Shown in pieces: positions 26,213 to 35,277 of a stretch of DNA of 64,000 nucleotides. Position numbers and translations under genes: made by a program. Position 1 is the stretch's first letter. The number at the start of each line of letters is the position of its first letter. The stretch is from G963665215 sp963665215 (lineage in GTDB: Bacteria > Chloroflexota > Dehalococcoidia > Lucifugimonadales > CAUZJF01). The stretch is taken from assembly GCA_963665215.2 (NCBI GenBank), contig CAXXWW010000017.1:558001-622000 (forward strand). Direction: 5' to 3'. Under the pieces are notes generated by a model, which saw nothing but the letters and a program-made list of their open reading frames with translations, was not told where the DNA came from and did no database searches.

Positions 26213-27358
26213 TTGAAGATCACCGACGTCAGGCCCCTCATAACACGTGGAGAAAAGCGGAACCTTTTTATCGTCAAGATCGAATCAGACCGGGGATACT
26301 ACGGCTGGGGCGAGTCCGGGCTCGTCGGACGGGAGCTGGCAGTAAAGGGCGCGGTGGAGCACTATCGCCAGTTCCTGGTCAGCAGGGACCCGAGGCGCAT
26401 CGGCGCTCTTTGGCAGGAGATGTACCGCAGCCAGTACTTCGAGGGAGGCCGGGTCCTGACGGCGGCCATCTCCGCCATCGATATAGCCCTCCACGACCTG
26501 GTGGCCAGAAGCCTTGGAGTGCCCGTATACCAGCTCCTCGGCGGCACCCACCGTGAGCTCATTCCCTGCTTCACCACGTCCCATGCGCCCATGGGGCCCG
26601 AAGCCGTCGAGGATGTCAGGCGGCTGGTGGGCGAGGGATGGCCGGCCATCAGGCTCACCTTCGGCGAGCCGGAAACCGGCCGCGATGAGACGCTGTTCGA
26701 GCCCCGGGACTCCATCGCCCTCACCGCCGAATGGATGGTCAAGGTACGCGAGGCGGTGGGGCTCGCGCCGGTGCTGGGGATGGAGTATCACCACCGGCTG
26801 AGCGTGGCCGAGGCGGCCTCCTTCTGCCACATGATGCCTTCCGGCACCCTAAACTTCCTGGAGGAGCCCATCCGCGACGAGACCCCGGCGGCCTACCAGG
26901 CGCTGCGCCGGCTGACGGACGTACCCTTCGCCATTGGCGAGGAGTTCTCCAGCAAATGGCAGTTTCTGTCCTACATAGAGCAGGGGATCGCCAACTTCGC
27001 CAGGCTGGACCTGTGCAACGTCGGCGGGTTCACCGGGGCGATGGAGCTGGCGGGCTGGTGCGAGGCCCACTACATCGACATGATGCCCCACAACCCGCTG
27101 GGTCCCATCAGCACGGCGGCCAACCTCCACTTCGCCGCCGCAGTGCCCAACTACGCGTGGCTGGAGGAACGTACCCGGGACTACGTATTCGGCCCAGAGG
27201 TCTTTCCTGAGCAGCCGCAGATCCAGGGTGTCCATTTCCCGGTCCCCACGGGTCCCGGCCTCGGGGTGGAGTTCAACGAGGACGCGGTCGCGGCCCCGTT
27301 CGAGTTCTGGGAGGCCACTCACCTGCACCGTTTGGACGGCTCGTATACCAACTATTAG
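26213..27358 (+). CDS. enolase-superfamily (mandelate racemase/galactonate dehydratase-like) protein
   Basis: 381-aa sugar-acid dehydratase-type enzyme. Start is TTG 26213, set by GGGAGGAC just before it. N-terminal cap LKITDVRPLITRGEKRNLFI; barrel motifs GMEYHHRLSVAEA, LNFLEEPIRD (Glu ligand), VPFAIGEEFSSKW (Glu ligand) and DMMPHNPLGPISTAANLHFA (His base, GalD-like). The first ligand motif, normally D-x-H-x-R, reads E-Y-H-H-R here, so one metal ligand is Glu instead of Asp. Likely abstracts a proton alpha to a carboxylate of a sugar acid; exact substrate unknown. Confidence 0.88.
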   Translation: MKITDVRPLITRGEKRNLFIVKIESDRGYYGWGESGLVGRELAVKGAVEHYRQFLVSRDPRRIGALWQEMYRSQYFEGGRVLTAAISAIDIALHDLVARSLGVPVYQLLGGTHRELIPCFTTSHAPMGPEAVEDVRRLVGEGWPAIRLTFGEPETGRDETLFEPRDSIALTAEWMVKVREAVGLAPVLGMEYHHRLSVAEAASFCHMMPSGTLNFLEEPIRDETPAAYQALRRLTDVPFAIGEEFSSKWQFLSYIEQGIANFARLDLCNVGGFTGAMELAGWCEAHYIDMMPHNPLGPISTAANLHFAAAVPNYAWLEERTRDYVFGPEVFPEQPQIQGVHFPVPTGPGLGVEFNEDAVAAPFEFWEATHLHRLDGSYTNY

Positions 27359-27479
27359 CGTGGCGCGGGGAGGCTCTTGCGGAAGCGGTATTACGCCTCT
27401 GTCGAGGACGCGACGGGGGGGCCATGAGAATATCTCGGACGTCGAGATGATAGCGTCTGGCCTACGACCAGAGTCGGCC

Positions 27480-27770
27480 GTGGCCGCTGGACCCGCGCGT
27501 CCTGGTCGGACCAGGAGATAGAGACCGCCTGCACCATCACCCTCATTTCCACCGACGAGGGCGTTGAGGGTTACATGGTGGGAGGAGACAAGACCGCCAT
27601 CGAAGGGATCGTCAAGCCGATGATCCTGGGAGAATACCCTCTGGCGCGGGAGACGCTCTGGAACTGGATGGACCAGACGATCACCTCCAGCCCGCAAGCT
27701 CTTCGAGGCCGACATGGGCGTGGTGGACAGCGCGCTGTGAGACTTAGCCTGCAGGACGGGGCCGCACTTA
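27480..27770 (+). pseudogene. N-terminal remnant of another enolase-superfamily gene
   Basis: Reads DQEIETACTITLISTDEGVE then GYMVGGDKTAIEGIVKPMIL and ARETLWNWMDQ, the N-terminal cap of a mandelate-racemase-like protein. It then shifts frame to KLFEADMGVVDSAL and hits an in-frame TGA where Trp is expected. No barrel follows. Clearly decayed. Confidence 0.7.
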
Positions 27771-27889
27771 ACCTGTACGTGCCGCTCCTCCCCGTGTACG
27801 CCCCATCGCTGGGCGCCACCCTCTCGATGGTACAGCCGTTGTTAGTTCGGCGGCCTAGATCTTAGCCGCTGTCGCCGGATATCACCGCT

Positions 27890-28189
27890 CTACTTCGTTT
27901 CGAAGATGATGGCCTTGACGTCCGCTGTGCCCACATTCTCAACCGTGTGGGTCCACGGCTCGCTCGACATCACATGCCCGTCTGGGATGTCGGCCTCCAC
28001 CGTTTTCCCATCAGGGAGGTGAATTTTCAGCGAGCTGCCGGTGATAAAGTAGGCGATTTCGGCTGTGTGAGAATGTTCGTTGTCTTTCTCGCCCGCCTTG
28101 AGACTCATCTCCAGTACCCGGTGAACGTCATCCTCGAACAGCAGCTTGTAGTTATTCGGGGATGCTGTGACGGGATCGATATACGTCAT
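27890..28189 (-). CDS. small cupin-domain protein
   Basis: 99-aa cupin with a good two-motif pattern: VLEMSLKAGEKDNEHSHTAE (His pair), YFITGSSLKIHLPDGKTVEA and VMSSEPWTHTVENVGTADVK (third His). Start ATG has GGAGGAGT upstream. Probably metal-binding; substrate unknown. Complete and alone on the minus strand. Confidence 0.8.
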   Translation of the reverse strand: MTYIDPVTASPNNYKLLFEDDVHRVLEMSLKAGEKDNEHSHTAEIAYFITGSSLKIHLPDGKTVEADIPDGHVMSSEPWTHTVENVGTADVKAIIFETK

Positions 28190-28342
28190 GACTCCTCCAT
28201 TTCCTATGATTCAGATGATAGTTGGGCGAGTCTAGCACACCGAACACCAAGCCGCAACGCCAATCGTCGCTGACCTGGAGGTCGTTACACGGGTCGGGTA
28301 CACTTCCCAAGAAGTACCTGCGCAATCGAGCCTGGTGTCATT

Positions 28343-28801
28343 ATGGAGCCACTGGCGTTAAGCGATTCTCAGTTGACCAAGGCAATCGGTCGTATCTGGC
28401 CCGGAGCCCGCTGGGCGACACGCGATGTTCTCTGGGACTGGCAGCTATCACGAGTGAAGCGGATAGCCGATTCTGGACATCCAAACATCATCCTGAAGCG
28501 TTCCAGGTCACCACTGACCGACGAAGGACGTAACCTCGAAGCTCTTAGTGGCTCGGCTATCCCACTGCCAGAGGTGTACCTGACATATGTTGAGGGAGAC
28601 ACGGTCACGATTTTGATGGAGGACCTAGGGCCTGCAAAGAGACAGCCACATAAGGGCGAGGCCGCAACACACGCGGTTCTGGTCCAATCCAGGCCTCTGC
28701 CTGAAGGGCTGTCCAAGATGGACAGTGAGGGCCTACGGAACCTTTTGAGGGATACACGAGACGATATTAGTGAGAATTCCTGGCGGTGGCGGGTTGGTTG
28801 A
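28343..28801 (+). pseudogene. APH/kinase-like N-lobe fragment
   Basis: 152-aa frame that looks like the N-terminal lobe and hinge of an aminoglycoside-phosphotransferase-like kinase: IILKRSRSPLTDEGRNLEAL and IPLPEVYLTYVEGDTVTILM then EDLGP. The catalytic HGD and DxD segments are missing; the frame ends in unrelated sequence just before the sialidase-like gene. Fragment or degenerate gene; moderate confidence in family. Confidence 0.45.
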
Positions 28802-28902
28802 CAGCGTTCCGGAGACTACGTACGATCATCATCGCCAGGGATCGTCTGCTCTCTGGATGCAACCAGTTAGAAATGGGACATCTCGGCTTAGGAGAGATCA
28901 CC

Positions 28903-30105
28903 ATGAACCGTATCGCGCCAGAGCTTACAGATATACACCACACAAGGGTCTGTTACAGCAAGGAGAGGTTCTGCGCCCATACCAGCCAGTATGTCATTGG
29001 GAATTTCGGCAATGGCGAGATCGTGGTCATGCATGCCCACGCCCCCTGCACCTACGCGGACCGGCTGTCCCTGAACCATGGCGAGTACCTGAAACGGGGT
29101 GTTTTCTTGCTGCAGCGATCTCTCGACCATGGCGAAACGTGGGACCGAGAGAACGATGTGGTCGTGTGGGATAACACCATGTCGGATAGAGAAAAGATGG
29201 CCATTTACAGCCGTGCTGACGAGCCCGGCGTGGTACGTGAAGAGATCGACCTGACCAGCCCCGACTCAGTTGTCTTCTTCAAGCGCTCTCCTCTCGCGGA
29301 GGGAGACGACCCGAGCGGACGCCCGATTTACGAGAACTATGCCTTCCGCTCGGCCGATCGTGGCCGCAACTGGGAAGAGGTGCCTACCCGCGTTCAACCG
29401 CCGCCGCCGTTCAAGTCGCTATTAGTGGACGCCATGCCGCCCATTGTTTTTCCCGACGGTACGCTAGTGGTAGCAGGCTCCCAAAATGGGGACTCGGGCA
29501 GAGGCTGGGTCTCGGCCCTGTACGGGTCGGATGACAAGGGACTTACCTGGGACTATATGGCCGAGATAGCTCGGGACTCGGACGAAGACGTGGGAAGCAT
29601 AACCTACGACCGCTTGTTGCTTTTACCCAGTGGCCGCCTGCAGTGTTACATGCTCCACCTTGCGGGCGGGAGAAACAATGTACTAGTGATGTCATATTCC
29701 GACGACGGCGGATATACCTGGAGCCGTCCCGAATCGATCGTACGGTGGGGCCACTCCCCGTGGGTATCGTTGAGCCGTGAACACGCCTGGTCAGGGGCCA
29801 GGCAGCACGGTGTCCGCTATCGTTCGCCCTGGCCCCTGCAACTGAGCGACGGACGTATTGTCGTGATCTTCGGTCGAAGAAAAGCACCGTTCGGAATGGG
29901 CTTGATTGTCAGCGAGGACGACGGTGATACGTGGTCGACCGAAGCGGTCATCCGGGCCGACGCCAGCGATGGGGACCTGGGTTACCCGGTTGCGACCCAG
30001 TTAGATGACGGGCGTATCTTCACCGCCTACTACTTCATGGAGGACGATGGCAACAATTTCGGGGGGACGCGCTACATCGCCGGCAGCTCCTTCCGCCTGG
30101 CATAG
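28903..30105 (+). CDS. sialidase-like six-bladed propeller (BNR/Asp-box) protein
   Basis: 400 aa from ATG 28903 (AGGAGA upstream). At least five Asp-box motifs S-x-D-x-G-x-x-W: SLDHGETW, SADRGRNW, SDDKGLTW, SDDGGYTW, SEDDGDTW. No signal peptide is evident, so it is probably cytoplasmic or exported another way. The fold is that of exo-alpha-sialidases, but catalytic Arg triad and Tyr could not be confirmed by eye, so activity as a sialidase is uncertain. A truncated paralogue is at 23981-24412. Confidence 0.8.
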   Translation: MNRIAPELTDIHHTRVCYSKERFCAHTSQYVIGNFGNGEIVVMHAHAPCTYADRLSLNHGEYLKRGVFLLQRSLDHGETWDRENDVVVWDNTMSDREKMAIYSRADEPGVVREEIDLTSPDSVVFFKRSPLAEGDDPSGRPIYENYAFRSADRGRNWEEVPTRVQPPPPFKSLLVDAMPPIVFPDGTLVVAGSQNGDSGRGWVSALYGSDDKGLTWDYMAEIARDSDEDVGSITYDRLLLLPSGRLQCYMLHLAGGRNNVLVMSYSDDGGYTWSRPESIVRWGHSPWVSLSREHAWSGARQHGVRYRSPWPLQLSDGRIVVIFGRRKAPFGMGLIVSEDDGDTWSTEAVIRADASDGDLGYPVATQLDDGRIFTAYYFMEDDGNNFGGTRYIAGSSFRLA

Positions 30106-30470
30106 TCCAGTGCTTCGTCGCGCGGGGCATACGGGTAAGTTGGGTTGGACCGCAGGTGGCACTAGGTAGACCACTTCTGGCGTGGCTGTGCCACCAGCCT
30201 CGCAGAACATTTCCTGTCGGCTGCCCATAGGCCCTTTGATTGTCAACACTTCTGGTCATCTACGATAACCACCTCGATGCTCTAATATCCGCTGCACTGC
30301 GAGGTGAAAGTGAGTTTTTAAGATGGCGATTGACAACATCAACGGGTGGTCGTATGGTCGGTGCTATCTAGAATGGTGCGTTTACGAAAGCATTGAATTC
30401 CATCTGGTAAAAATTGGTTCAATGGATTCCGACACGACTATTAGGGTTGAGCTGGGAAAGATGGGACTCC
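30106..30470. other. intergenic region between sialidase-like genes
   Basis: About 365 bp. A 70-codon frame from 30323 lacks coding character. Nothing recognised. Confidence 0.3.
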
Positions 30471-31592
30471 ATGACAACTGCAAGCAATCGCCTATCCAAA
30501 GGCTTCCGAGTGTTGCCCGCGGATATTCCCAATAAAGGCATCCGGTTTGTCGATCACCAGAAGTACGGCCGATCCGGTCACGGCGGCAACTGCCTGACCG
30601 AATGCGACCACGGCGATATCGTTGCCTTTTACAGCAACGTATCGGGTGAGATTCTCAAGGGCCACGGGGTGGCTGGCTGGTCGGAAATACGCCGGTCCGA
30701 CGACGGCGGCATGACTTGGAGCGAACCGGTCGTCCTGGACTATTCGAAACGCGCCTGGGAAGGCCAGGAGATGTATTCCGCCCTCGTATTCGCGGCCGCT
30801 ACCGCCCCCAACGGCACGCTGATTGCGTCTGTCTGCCGATTTGAAAACGACGTGTGGGTCAAGAAACTGCCACCCGTTTGCCTACTGAGTCACGATCAAG
30901 GCCGGACGTGGAGCAAGCCACGCCCCTTGGACCCGGACGTGACGGTAGAAGAGGTTTCGCTGACTTTTCATGCGGTTTTTACGCATAATAATCAAGTCTT
31001 TGCGGTCTTCATGGGCGGATCGGCCAATCCCTGCCCCGGCCCTTATTCGCTCTATGTCTCGGCGGACAACGGTGAAACCTTCGAGCAACGCAGTATGCTG
31101 CCCTTCGACCGCGGGAACTACTACGTCACTGCCGGTGTGCTCGATAAGGGCGATATTATCGTCTATTCCTACCCCTACAGCACGTATGCGGCCATTGGCG
31201 AATACAACATTCCTTATGTCATAAGCGCCGACGAAGGGCGAACTTGGTCCGCAGTAAAAACCACCCGGTCCGCCCGGGCTATCCGCAATCCGCAACTGTC
31301 GCGCAAGATCGGCAATCTCTATTTTCTGCATGGACGTAGCGGTAGCAGGAGTCGGGACCCGAGGCATCTGATACTCTACGCGTCTTCGGACGGTATCCAC
31401 TGGGATGACGGCGCTATTCTGCATCGCAAAGAAATCGGCGGAAGCGATGCCTATTCAGCCAATGAAGTCATAGGCAAGTACGACCCGGCGGTGCCGAATC
31501 GGCTCCTGATCCAGTCCAGCATCGCCTACGAGAACGGCAGCGACAAGGTCAACGAGCATCACTGGTGGGTCGAGGGAATCGACGGCGCCTGA
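30471..31592 (+). CDS. sialidase-like (BNR/Asp-box) protein
   Basis: 373 aa from ATG 30471; the ORF opens at 30414 but the extra residues look non-native. Asp-boxes: SDDGGMTW, SHDQGRTW, SADNGETF, SADEGRTW, and a weak SSDGIHW. Distant paralogue of the preceding gene, with lower G+C and different codon style, suggesting separate origin. Likely a glycosidase-type propeller acting on plant or algal glycans, but no catalytic assignment is possible by eye. Confidence 0.75.
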   Translation: MTTASNRLSKGFRVLPADIPNKGIRFVDHQKYGRSGHGGNCLTECDHGDIVAFYSNVSGEILKGHGVAGWSEIRRSDDGGMTWSEPVVLDYSKRAWEGQEMYSALVFAAATAPNGTLIASVCRFENDVWVKKLPPVCLLSHDQGRTWSKPRPLDPDVTVEEVSLTFHAVFTHNNQVFAVFMGGSANPCPGPYSLYVSADNGETFEQRSMLPFDRGNYYVTAGVLDKGDIIVYSYPYSTYAAIGEYNIPYVISADEGRTWSAVKTTRSARAIRNPQLSRKIGNLYFLHGRSGSRSRDPRHLILYASSDGIHWDDGAILHRKEIGGSDAYSANEVIGKYDPAVPNRLLIQSSIAYENGSDKVNEHHWWVEGIDGA

Positions 31593-31933
31593 TCCATAGC
31601 TTCTGACCAGGACGTTGTACTGTGGGCTTCCCATCGAGTCCCCTTCTAGACGCGGTTGAGCACTTTTTATTTAATCTGGCTCAGGTCCAGACTCGCCTGT
31701 CCTACTCCTAAGTTAATCAGCTTCCCCTCTCCTCTTGTATGCCCACAAGGCGGAGGACGGGCCGGCGAGGGCGGTGAGCCAGTACTTCTTCAGACTCTAT
31801 TCTTTGGACGTCGACATCGAGCTGCTGGGCGAGCGGGTGTCCAGCAAGCAGGACAAGACCAGCCACCCGTAGCCCGGGCCGGAAGAGCGATCTACGGTGG
31901 GCCTGGATTTCCACGCCGTAATGGGACCGCGCT
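31593..31933. other. intergenic region with a short coding remnant
   Basis: Plus-strand frame ending near 31872 reads AVSQYFFRLYSLDVDIELLG then ERVSSKQDKTSHP before a stop; it has coding character but I do not recognise it. Probably the tail of a lost gene. Confidence 0.3.
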
Positions 31934-33673
31934 TCAGCGGGTCATCAGACCCAGGCTCTCGACCCGCTCGCGGATTTCTTCCAGCAGCCCGGGCTTGAAT
32001 CTGAGTTGCCCTTGATCGTCGAGGGGGCCGTCCGGGTCGTACATGGCTGCGGTCTCATAGAAGCAGTAGCCTGCGAGCCCACCGTGGCGGTACGCGTATT
32101 CCAGCTTGTCGCCGTTGGACATGTCGCCATGTCCCACCTGGCGGCTCAGGTGCACAGGAACACCTGCCGCGTCTGCCTCCCACAGCATCTCCCGCACCAG
32201 ATGGTCGGCGAGGATGACGTCGGGGTCCCATCCCCTGGCGAACAGGGTGGTCTCGTCGGCGAGTCCCGAGCGCAGCCAGCCCCGCCAATCAAACTCGATG
32301 TTGCCGGGCCGGGTGCGCCGGCGGCGCTGGGAGGCGTCCGGGCGGAACGACTCCATCTCTGTGTGCACCGACAGAAGCCTGCCCGCCGCCGAGAGTCGCG
32401 TCTTGGCCGAACGCAGGAACATGTCGAAGAACTCGCCCCGCAGCGCGCCCAGCAGCTTCGGATCGTATGGCTCCCTGTCGGGGTTGGATCCATAACGCCG
32501 CTCGTACTCCCGCGCCACGGGAGCGTTGAACCCGTATATCTCCGGCGTGTTCGTCCAAGAGCTGTGGCACGAGATCCTTACGTCCACGCCGTCGACGCCC
32601 GCAGCGATGCACTGCCCCACCCAGTCGAGCCAGTACTCCCTCACCTCCGGGTAGGCCTCGCAGACTGATCCGGAAAGTAGCTCGTTGCGTCCACGGGCGA
32701 ACGCGACCACGCCGTCGGGACTTGGGGCCTCCGAGCCGGTCCACTCGGACGGGATGGGGCGCGAATTGGTAACATCCAGACGGACCACCTCATCGCCCGC
32801 CCCGGCGTCGTACTCCAAGTCACCGGTGCGGAAGTCCCGGTCGGGTCTCCACGCGGCCTTGTGGCTGGCCACGACGATTGGTATGGGACGGTCGTCGGGC
32901 CCGAACACACGGACCATCTCGAAGGCGGTATTGGCGAAGGTGCCCTTGTCGTCTTCGAAGCTCGTGGTGACGGCGACGAAGGGGTCGAGCAGATCGAGGC
33001 CGGTCAGGTCAAGGACCCTGACAGAGTCGCCCTTGGAAGTCACGGGATCGCCGTGCATTTGGACCACGTCACGCGGACAGGTGTCCACCGACTCGCTGAC
33101 GCTAAACGGCACGGCCTTCTTCTTATAGCCGACGTTGTCTTCGCTGGTCCATATCTCTAACTGCGCGGGCCTGATGCGTATGGGCGTCATGTCCTTCTGG
33201 CGAAGCTGAATGCGCCGAACTGGTACGCTTTCCAGACCCAGAGGCAGGTCGGCGGCGCGCGCCTTCAGGCGAAGCTCGGGCCGGGCCCGGACCCATTCGT
33301 CAACCACGTACACGCCGCCGATGCCCGGAAGGCCCGGTGTGGCCAGGATCGTGGGACTGTTCTTCGGCGTGGAGTGGCTTGCGCCAGTCTCGTAGGGCTT
33401 GATGGTGGCAAAGAACTCCATGTCGCGCTCGTGAGCCGCCCGGGCGCCCACGGCAACGGGCTGGCCCAGGTCCGCCAGTGTCTCCCGGGCCATCGTGTTG
33501 AGGCTGAAGTATTCCGACACCCCGTCCTGGTAGAAGTTCCAGTAGACTCGCGTGGCCCCCATCCACTGCAAACGGTCGATCAGGTGATCCACAAGCTCCG
33601 CCGTGAACACGATCTCACGGTAGTCGTCGGGAAAGTCCACCAGGGCGGAAACTACGAACCGGTCTTTGTTCAC
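31934..33673 (-). CDS. uncharacterised TIM-barrel-type (glycoside-hydrolase-like) protein
   Basis: 579 aa, complete. N-terminal part (VVSALVDFPDDYREIVFTAE, RLQWMGATRVYWNFYQDG) and C-terminal part (WVGQCIAAGVDGVDVRISCH, RLLSVHTEMESFRPDASQRR, GDMSNGDKLEYAYRHGGLAG) look like barrel strands of a glycoside-hydrolase-type enzyme, with an inserted beta-domain between (about 150-330). No known GH signature is clear. GGAGGGCGCC precedes the start. Sits with an SMP-30 lactonase and a sulfatase, so carbohydrate metabolism is inferred. Confidence 0.6.
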   Translation of the reverse strand: MNKDRFVVSALVDFPDDYREIVFTAELVDHLIDRLQWMGATRVYWNFYQDGVSEYFSLNTMARETLADLGQPVAVGARAAHERDMEFFATIKPYETGASHSTPKNSPTILATPGLPGIGGVYVVDEWVRARPELRLKARAADLPLGLESVPVRRIQLRQKDMTPIRIRPAQLEIWTSEDNVGYKKKAVPFSVSESVDTCPRDVVQMHGDPVTSKGDSVRVLDLTGLDLLDPFVAVTTSFEDDKGTFANTAFEMVRVFGPDDRPIPIVVASHKAAWRPDRDFRTGDLEYDAGAGDEVVRLDVTNSRPIPSEWTGSEAPSPDGVVAFARGRNELLSGSVCEAYPEVREYWLDWVGQCIAAGVDGVDVRISCHSSWTNTPEIYGFNAPVAREYERRYGSNPDREPYDPKLLGALRGEFFDMFLRSAKTRLSAAGRLLSVHTEMESFRPDASQRRRRTRPGNIEFDWRGWLRSGLADETTLFARGWDPDVILADHLVREMLWEADAAGVPVHLSRQVGHGDMSNGDKLEYAYRHGGLAGYCFYETAAMYDPDGPLDDQGQLRFKPGLLEEIRERVESLGLMTR

Positions 33674-34021
33674 GGCGCCCTCCTAGAGTGCGGCCACTCA
33701 GTTGAGTTCTCGCCAACCAGCGGCTTAGTGAGCCACGTCACCCAAATGTACGGTGTGTCCCGTCCTTGTGCCACGAAATCACCTATCTTCCCCCTTATAT
33801 GTCATCCCACTCCCATGAGTGTCCCTCTGGGGGCAGCATAGCCTAGGAGGCAAGGGGCGACCGCCGAAGCTTAGCCACGGCGGCGCCTCTGTTCAGCGTT
33901 AACGCCCCGTTGTTAACACGTTACTGTGCAGGCTGTCCGAGGGTTTGGCACCGACCTATCGGCCCGGTGCAGTTAGGACACGTGCTCATGGCCCTCCCCG
34001 ACCTTTGCGTCCGCCGCCAGG
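33674..34021. other. intergenic region
   Basis: About 350 bp upstream of the TIM-barrel gene; holds the conserved motif listed at 33824-33843. No gene. Confidence 0.4.
33824..33843 (-). promoter_or_regulatory. conserved 20-bp upstream motif, copy 1
   Basis: CCTCTGGGGGCAGCATAGCC on the plus strand, about 150 bp before the start of the TIM-barrel gene. It matches 35072-35091 at 19 of 20 positions and similarity continues outward (CATGA on one side, CAAGGGG on the other). On the minus strand it contains TATGCT/TATACT, a possible -10. Shared promoter or operator, by inference. Confidence 0.45.
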
Positions 34022-34942
34022 TTATGGCGTCTGGGCGCCGGTGACGTTCAGCTTGATGGAGTAGAGTGACCTATCGGCGGCGATGAACAGTCGGCTCTTA
34101 TCAGGCCCTCCGAAGGCGCAGTTTGCGGTCCGCTCCTCGGGGACCAGGACCTTGCCCAGAAGCTCACCATCGGGGCTATACGCCTGGATGCCGTCCCAGG
34201 CGCTCGTAACCAGATTGCCCCTCGTATCCACGCGGAAGCCGTCGGGCATCCCGGGCCTTACCACAGCGAAGATGCGGCCGTTGGATATCCGCTCGCCGTC
34301 AACGACGTCGAACGCGCGAATGTCCCTGGGCTCGCCGGAATCCGCGACGTACAGGATGCTCTCGTCCGGCGAGAAGCACAGGCCGTTGGGCCGGTCGAAG
34401 TCGTCGCCGACGATTCGGAGCTCGCCGGTCTCCGGGTCGAACCGGAAGACGTAGTTGGCGCCCAGCTCGCTTTCCGCCTTGTGGCCCTCGTAGTTGCTAA
34501 GGATGCCGTAGGGAGGGTCCGTGAACCAGACGGTGCCGTCGGACTTCACCACCAGGTCGTTCGGCGAGTTCAGCCTATTACCCTCGTACCGGTCCACAAG
34601 CGTCACCACACTGCCGTCGGGCTCGGTGCGGCTGATGCGCCGGTTGCCATGCTCGCAGCTCACGAGGCGCCCCTGCCGGTCCCGGTAGTTGCCGTTGGTA
34701 TACCCCGACGGCTCCCGGAACACCGACGCACCCTCGGAGACGGACCACCTCATTATCCGATCGTTGGGGATGTCGCTCCAGAGGACGTAGTCGTCATCCG
34801 AGAAGTAGACCGGTCCCTCCGCCCACGCGGTGCCCGTGAAGTGCCTTTCCAGTGCGGCCCCTTCGGGCAGCATTTGCCGGAAGCGCTCGTCGTAGACCTC
34901 GAAGCCCTCCCTTATCTCCTCCTTCGGGCGATACGTGGTCAT
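34022..34942 (-). CDS. SMP-30/gluconolactonase-family protein
   Basis: 306-aa six-bladed propeller lactonase. Diagnostic segments: GTAWAEGPVYFSDDDYVLWS (Glu metal ligand), LNSPNDLVVKSDGTVWFTDP (Asn ligand), RPNGLCFSPDESILYVADSG (Asn and Asp ligands). Hydrolyses sugar lactones, the step after Gfo/Idh-type oxidation. No signal peptide. Complete; shares a 20-bp upstream motif with the TIM-barrel gene. Confidence 0.88.
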   Translation of the reverse strand: MTTYRPKEEIREGFEVYDERFRQMLPEGAALERHFTGTAWAEGPVYFSDDDYVLWSDIPNDRIMRWSVSEGASVFREPSGYTNGNYRDRQGRLVSCEHGNRRISRTEPDGSVVTLVDRYEGNRLNSPNDLVVKSDGTVWFTDPPYGILSNYEGHKAESELGANYVFRFDPETGELRIVGDDFDRPNGLCFSPDESILYVADSGEPRDIRAFDVVDGERISNGRIFAVVRPGMPDGFRVDTRGNLVTSAWDGIQAYSPDGELLGKVLVPEERTANCAFGGPDKSRLFIAADRSLYSIKLNVTGAQTP

Positions 34943-35277
34943 CGTGACATCTCCTGGTGCAGGCCGTCGGGGCCAACGGTGGGTGAGGTATATCTCTATG
35001 CCCCCAGTTGTACCTGATCCGCCATGGGACTCCTAGCCATTTGGGTTCACCCACCACCCCGCATGAACCTGCCTCTGGGGGCAGTATAGCCGAGTGGGTC
35101 AAGGGGGACGAAGGTCGCGGTGGCCCTGGCCGAGGCTATTGGGCTAACATCTGAACAGCGGGGATGCCATTGGGGCTTGAAAGTCTATTGTGAGGTGAGT
35201 GGTAGGCGAGATTCCGCCCCTCAATTCTCTTGACAGTGAGTCAATGCCACCTTAAGAGAGTTCCCTAAACCTCTCCG
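34943..35277. other. intergenic region
   Basis: About 335 bp between SMP-30 and sulfatase genes, with the conserved motif at 35072-35091. No gene. Confidence 0.4.
35072..35091 (-). promoter_or_regulatory. conserved 20-bp upstream motif, copy 2
   Basis: CCTCTGGGGGCAGTATAGCC on the plus strand, about 130 bp before the SMP-30 start; partner of 33824-33843. Confidence 0.45.

Noticed and set aside
27575..27865. Independent 96-aa gene
   Set aside because: It is part of the decayed enolase fragment, extended by a frame change.
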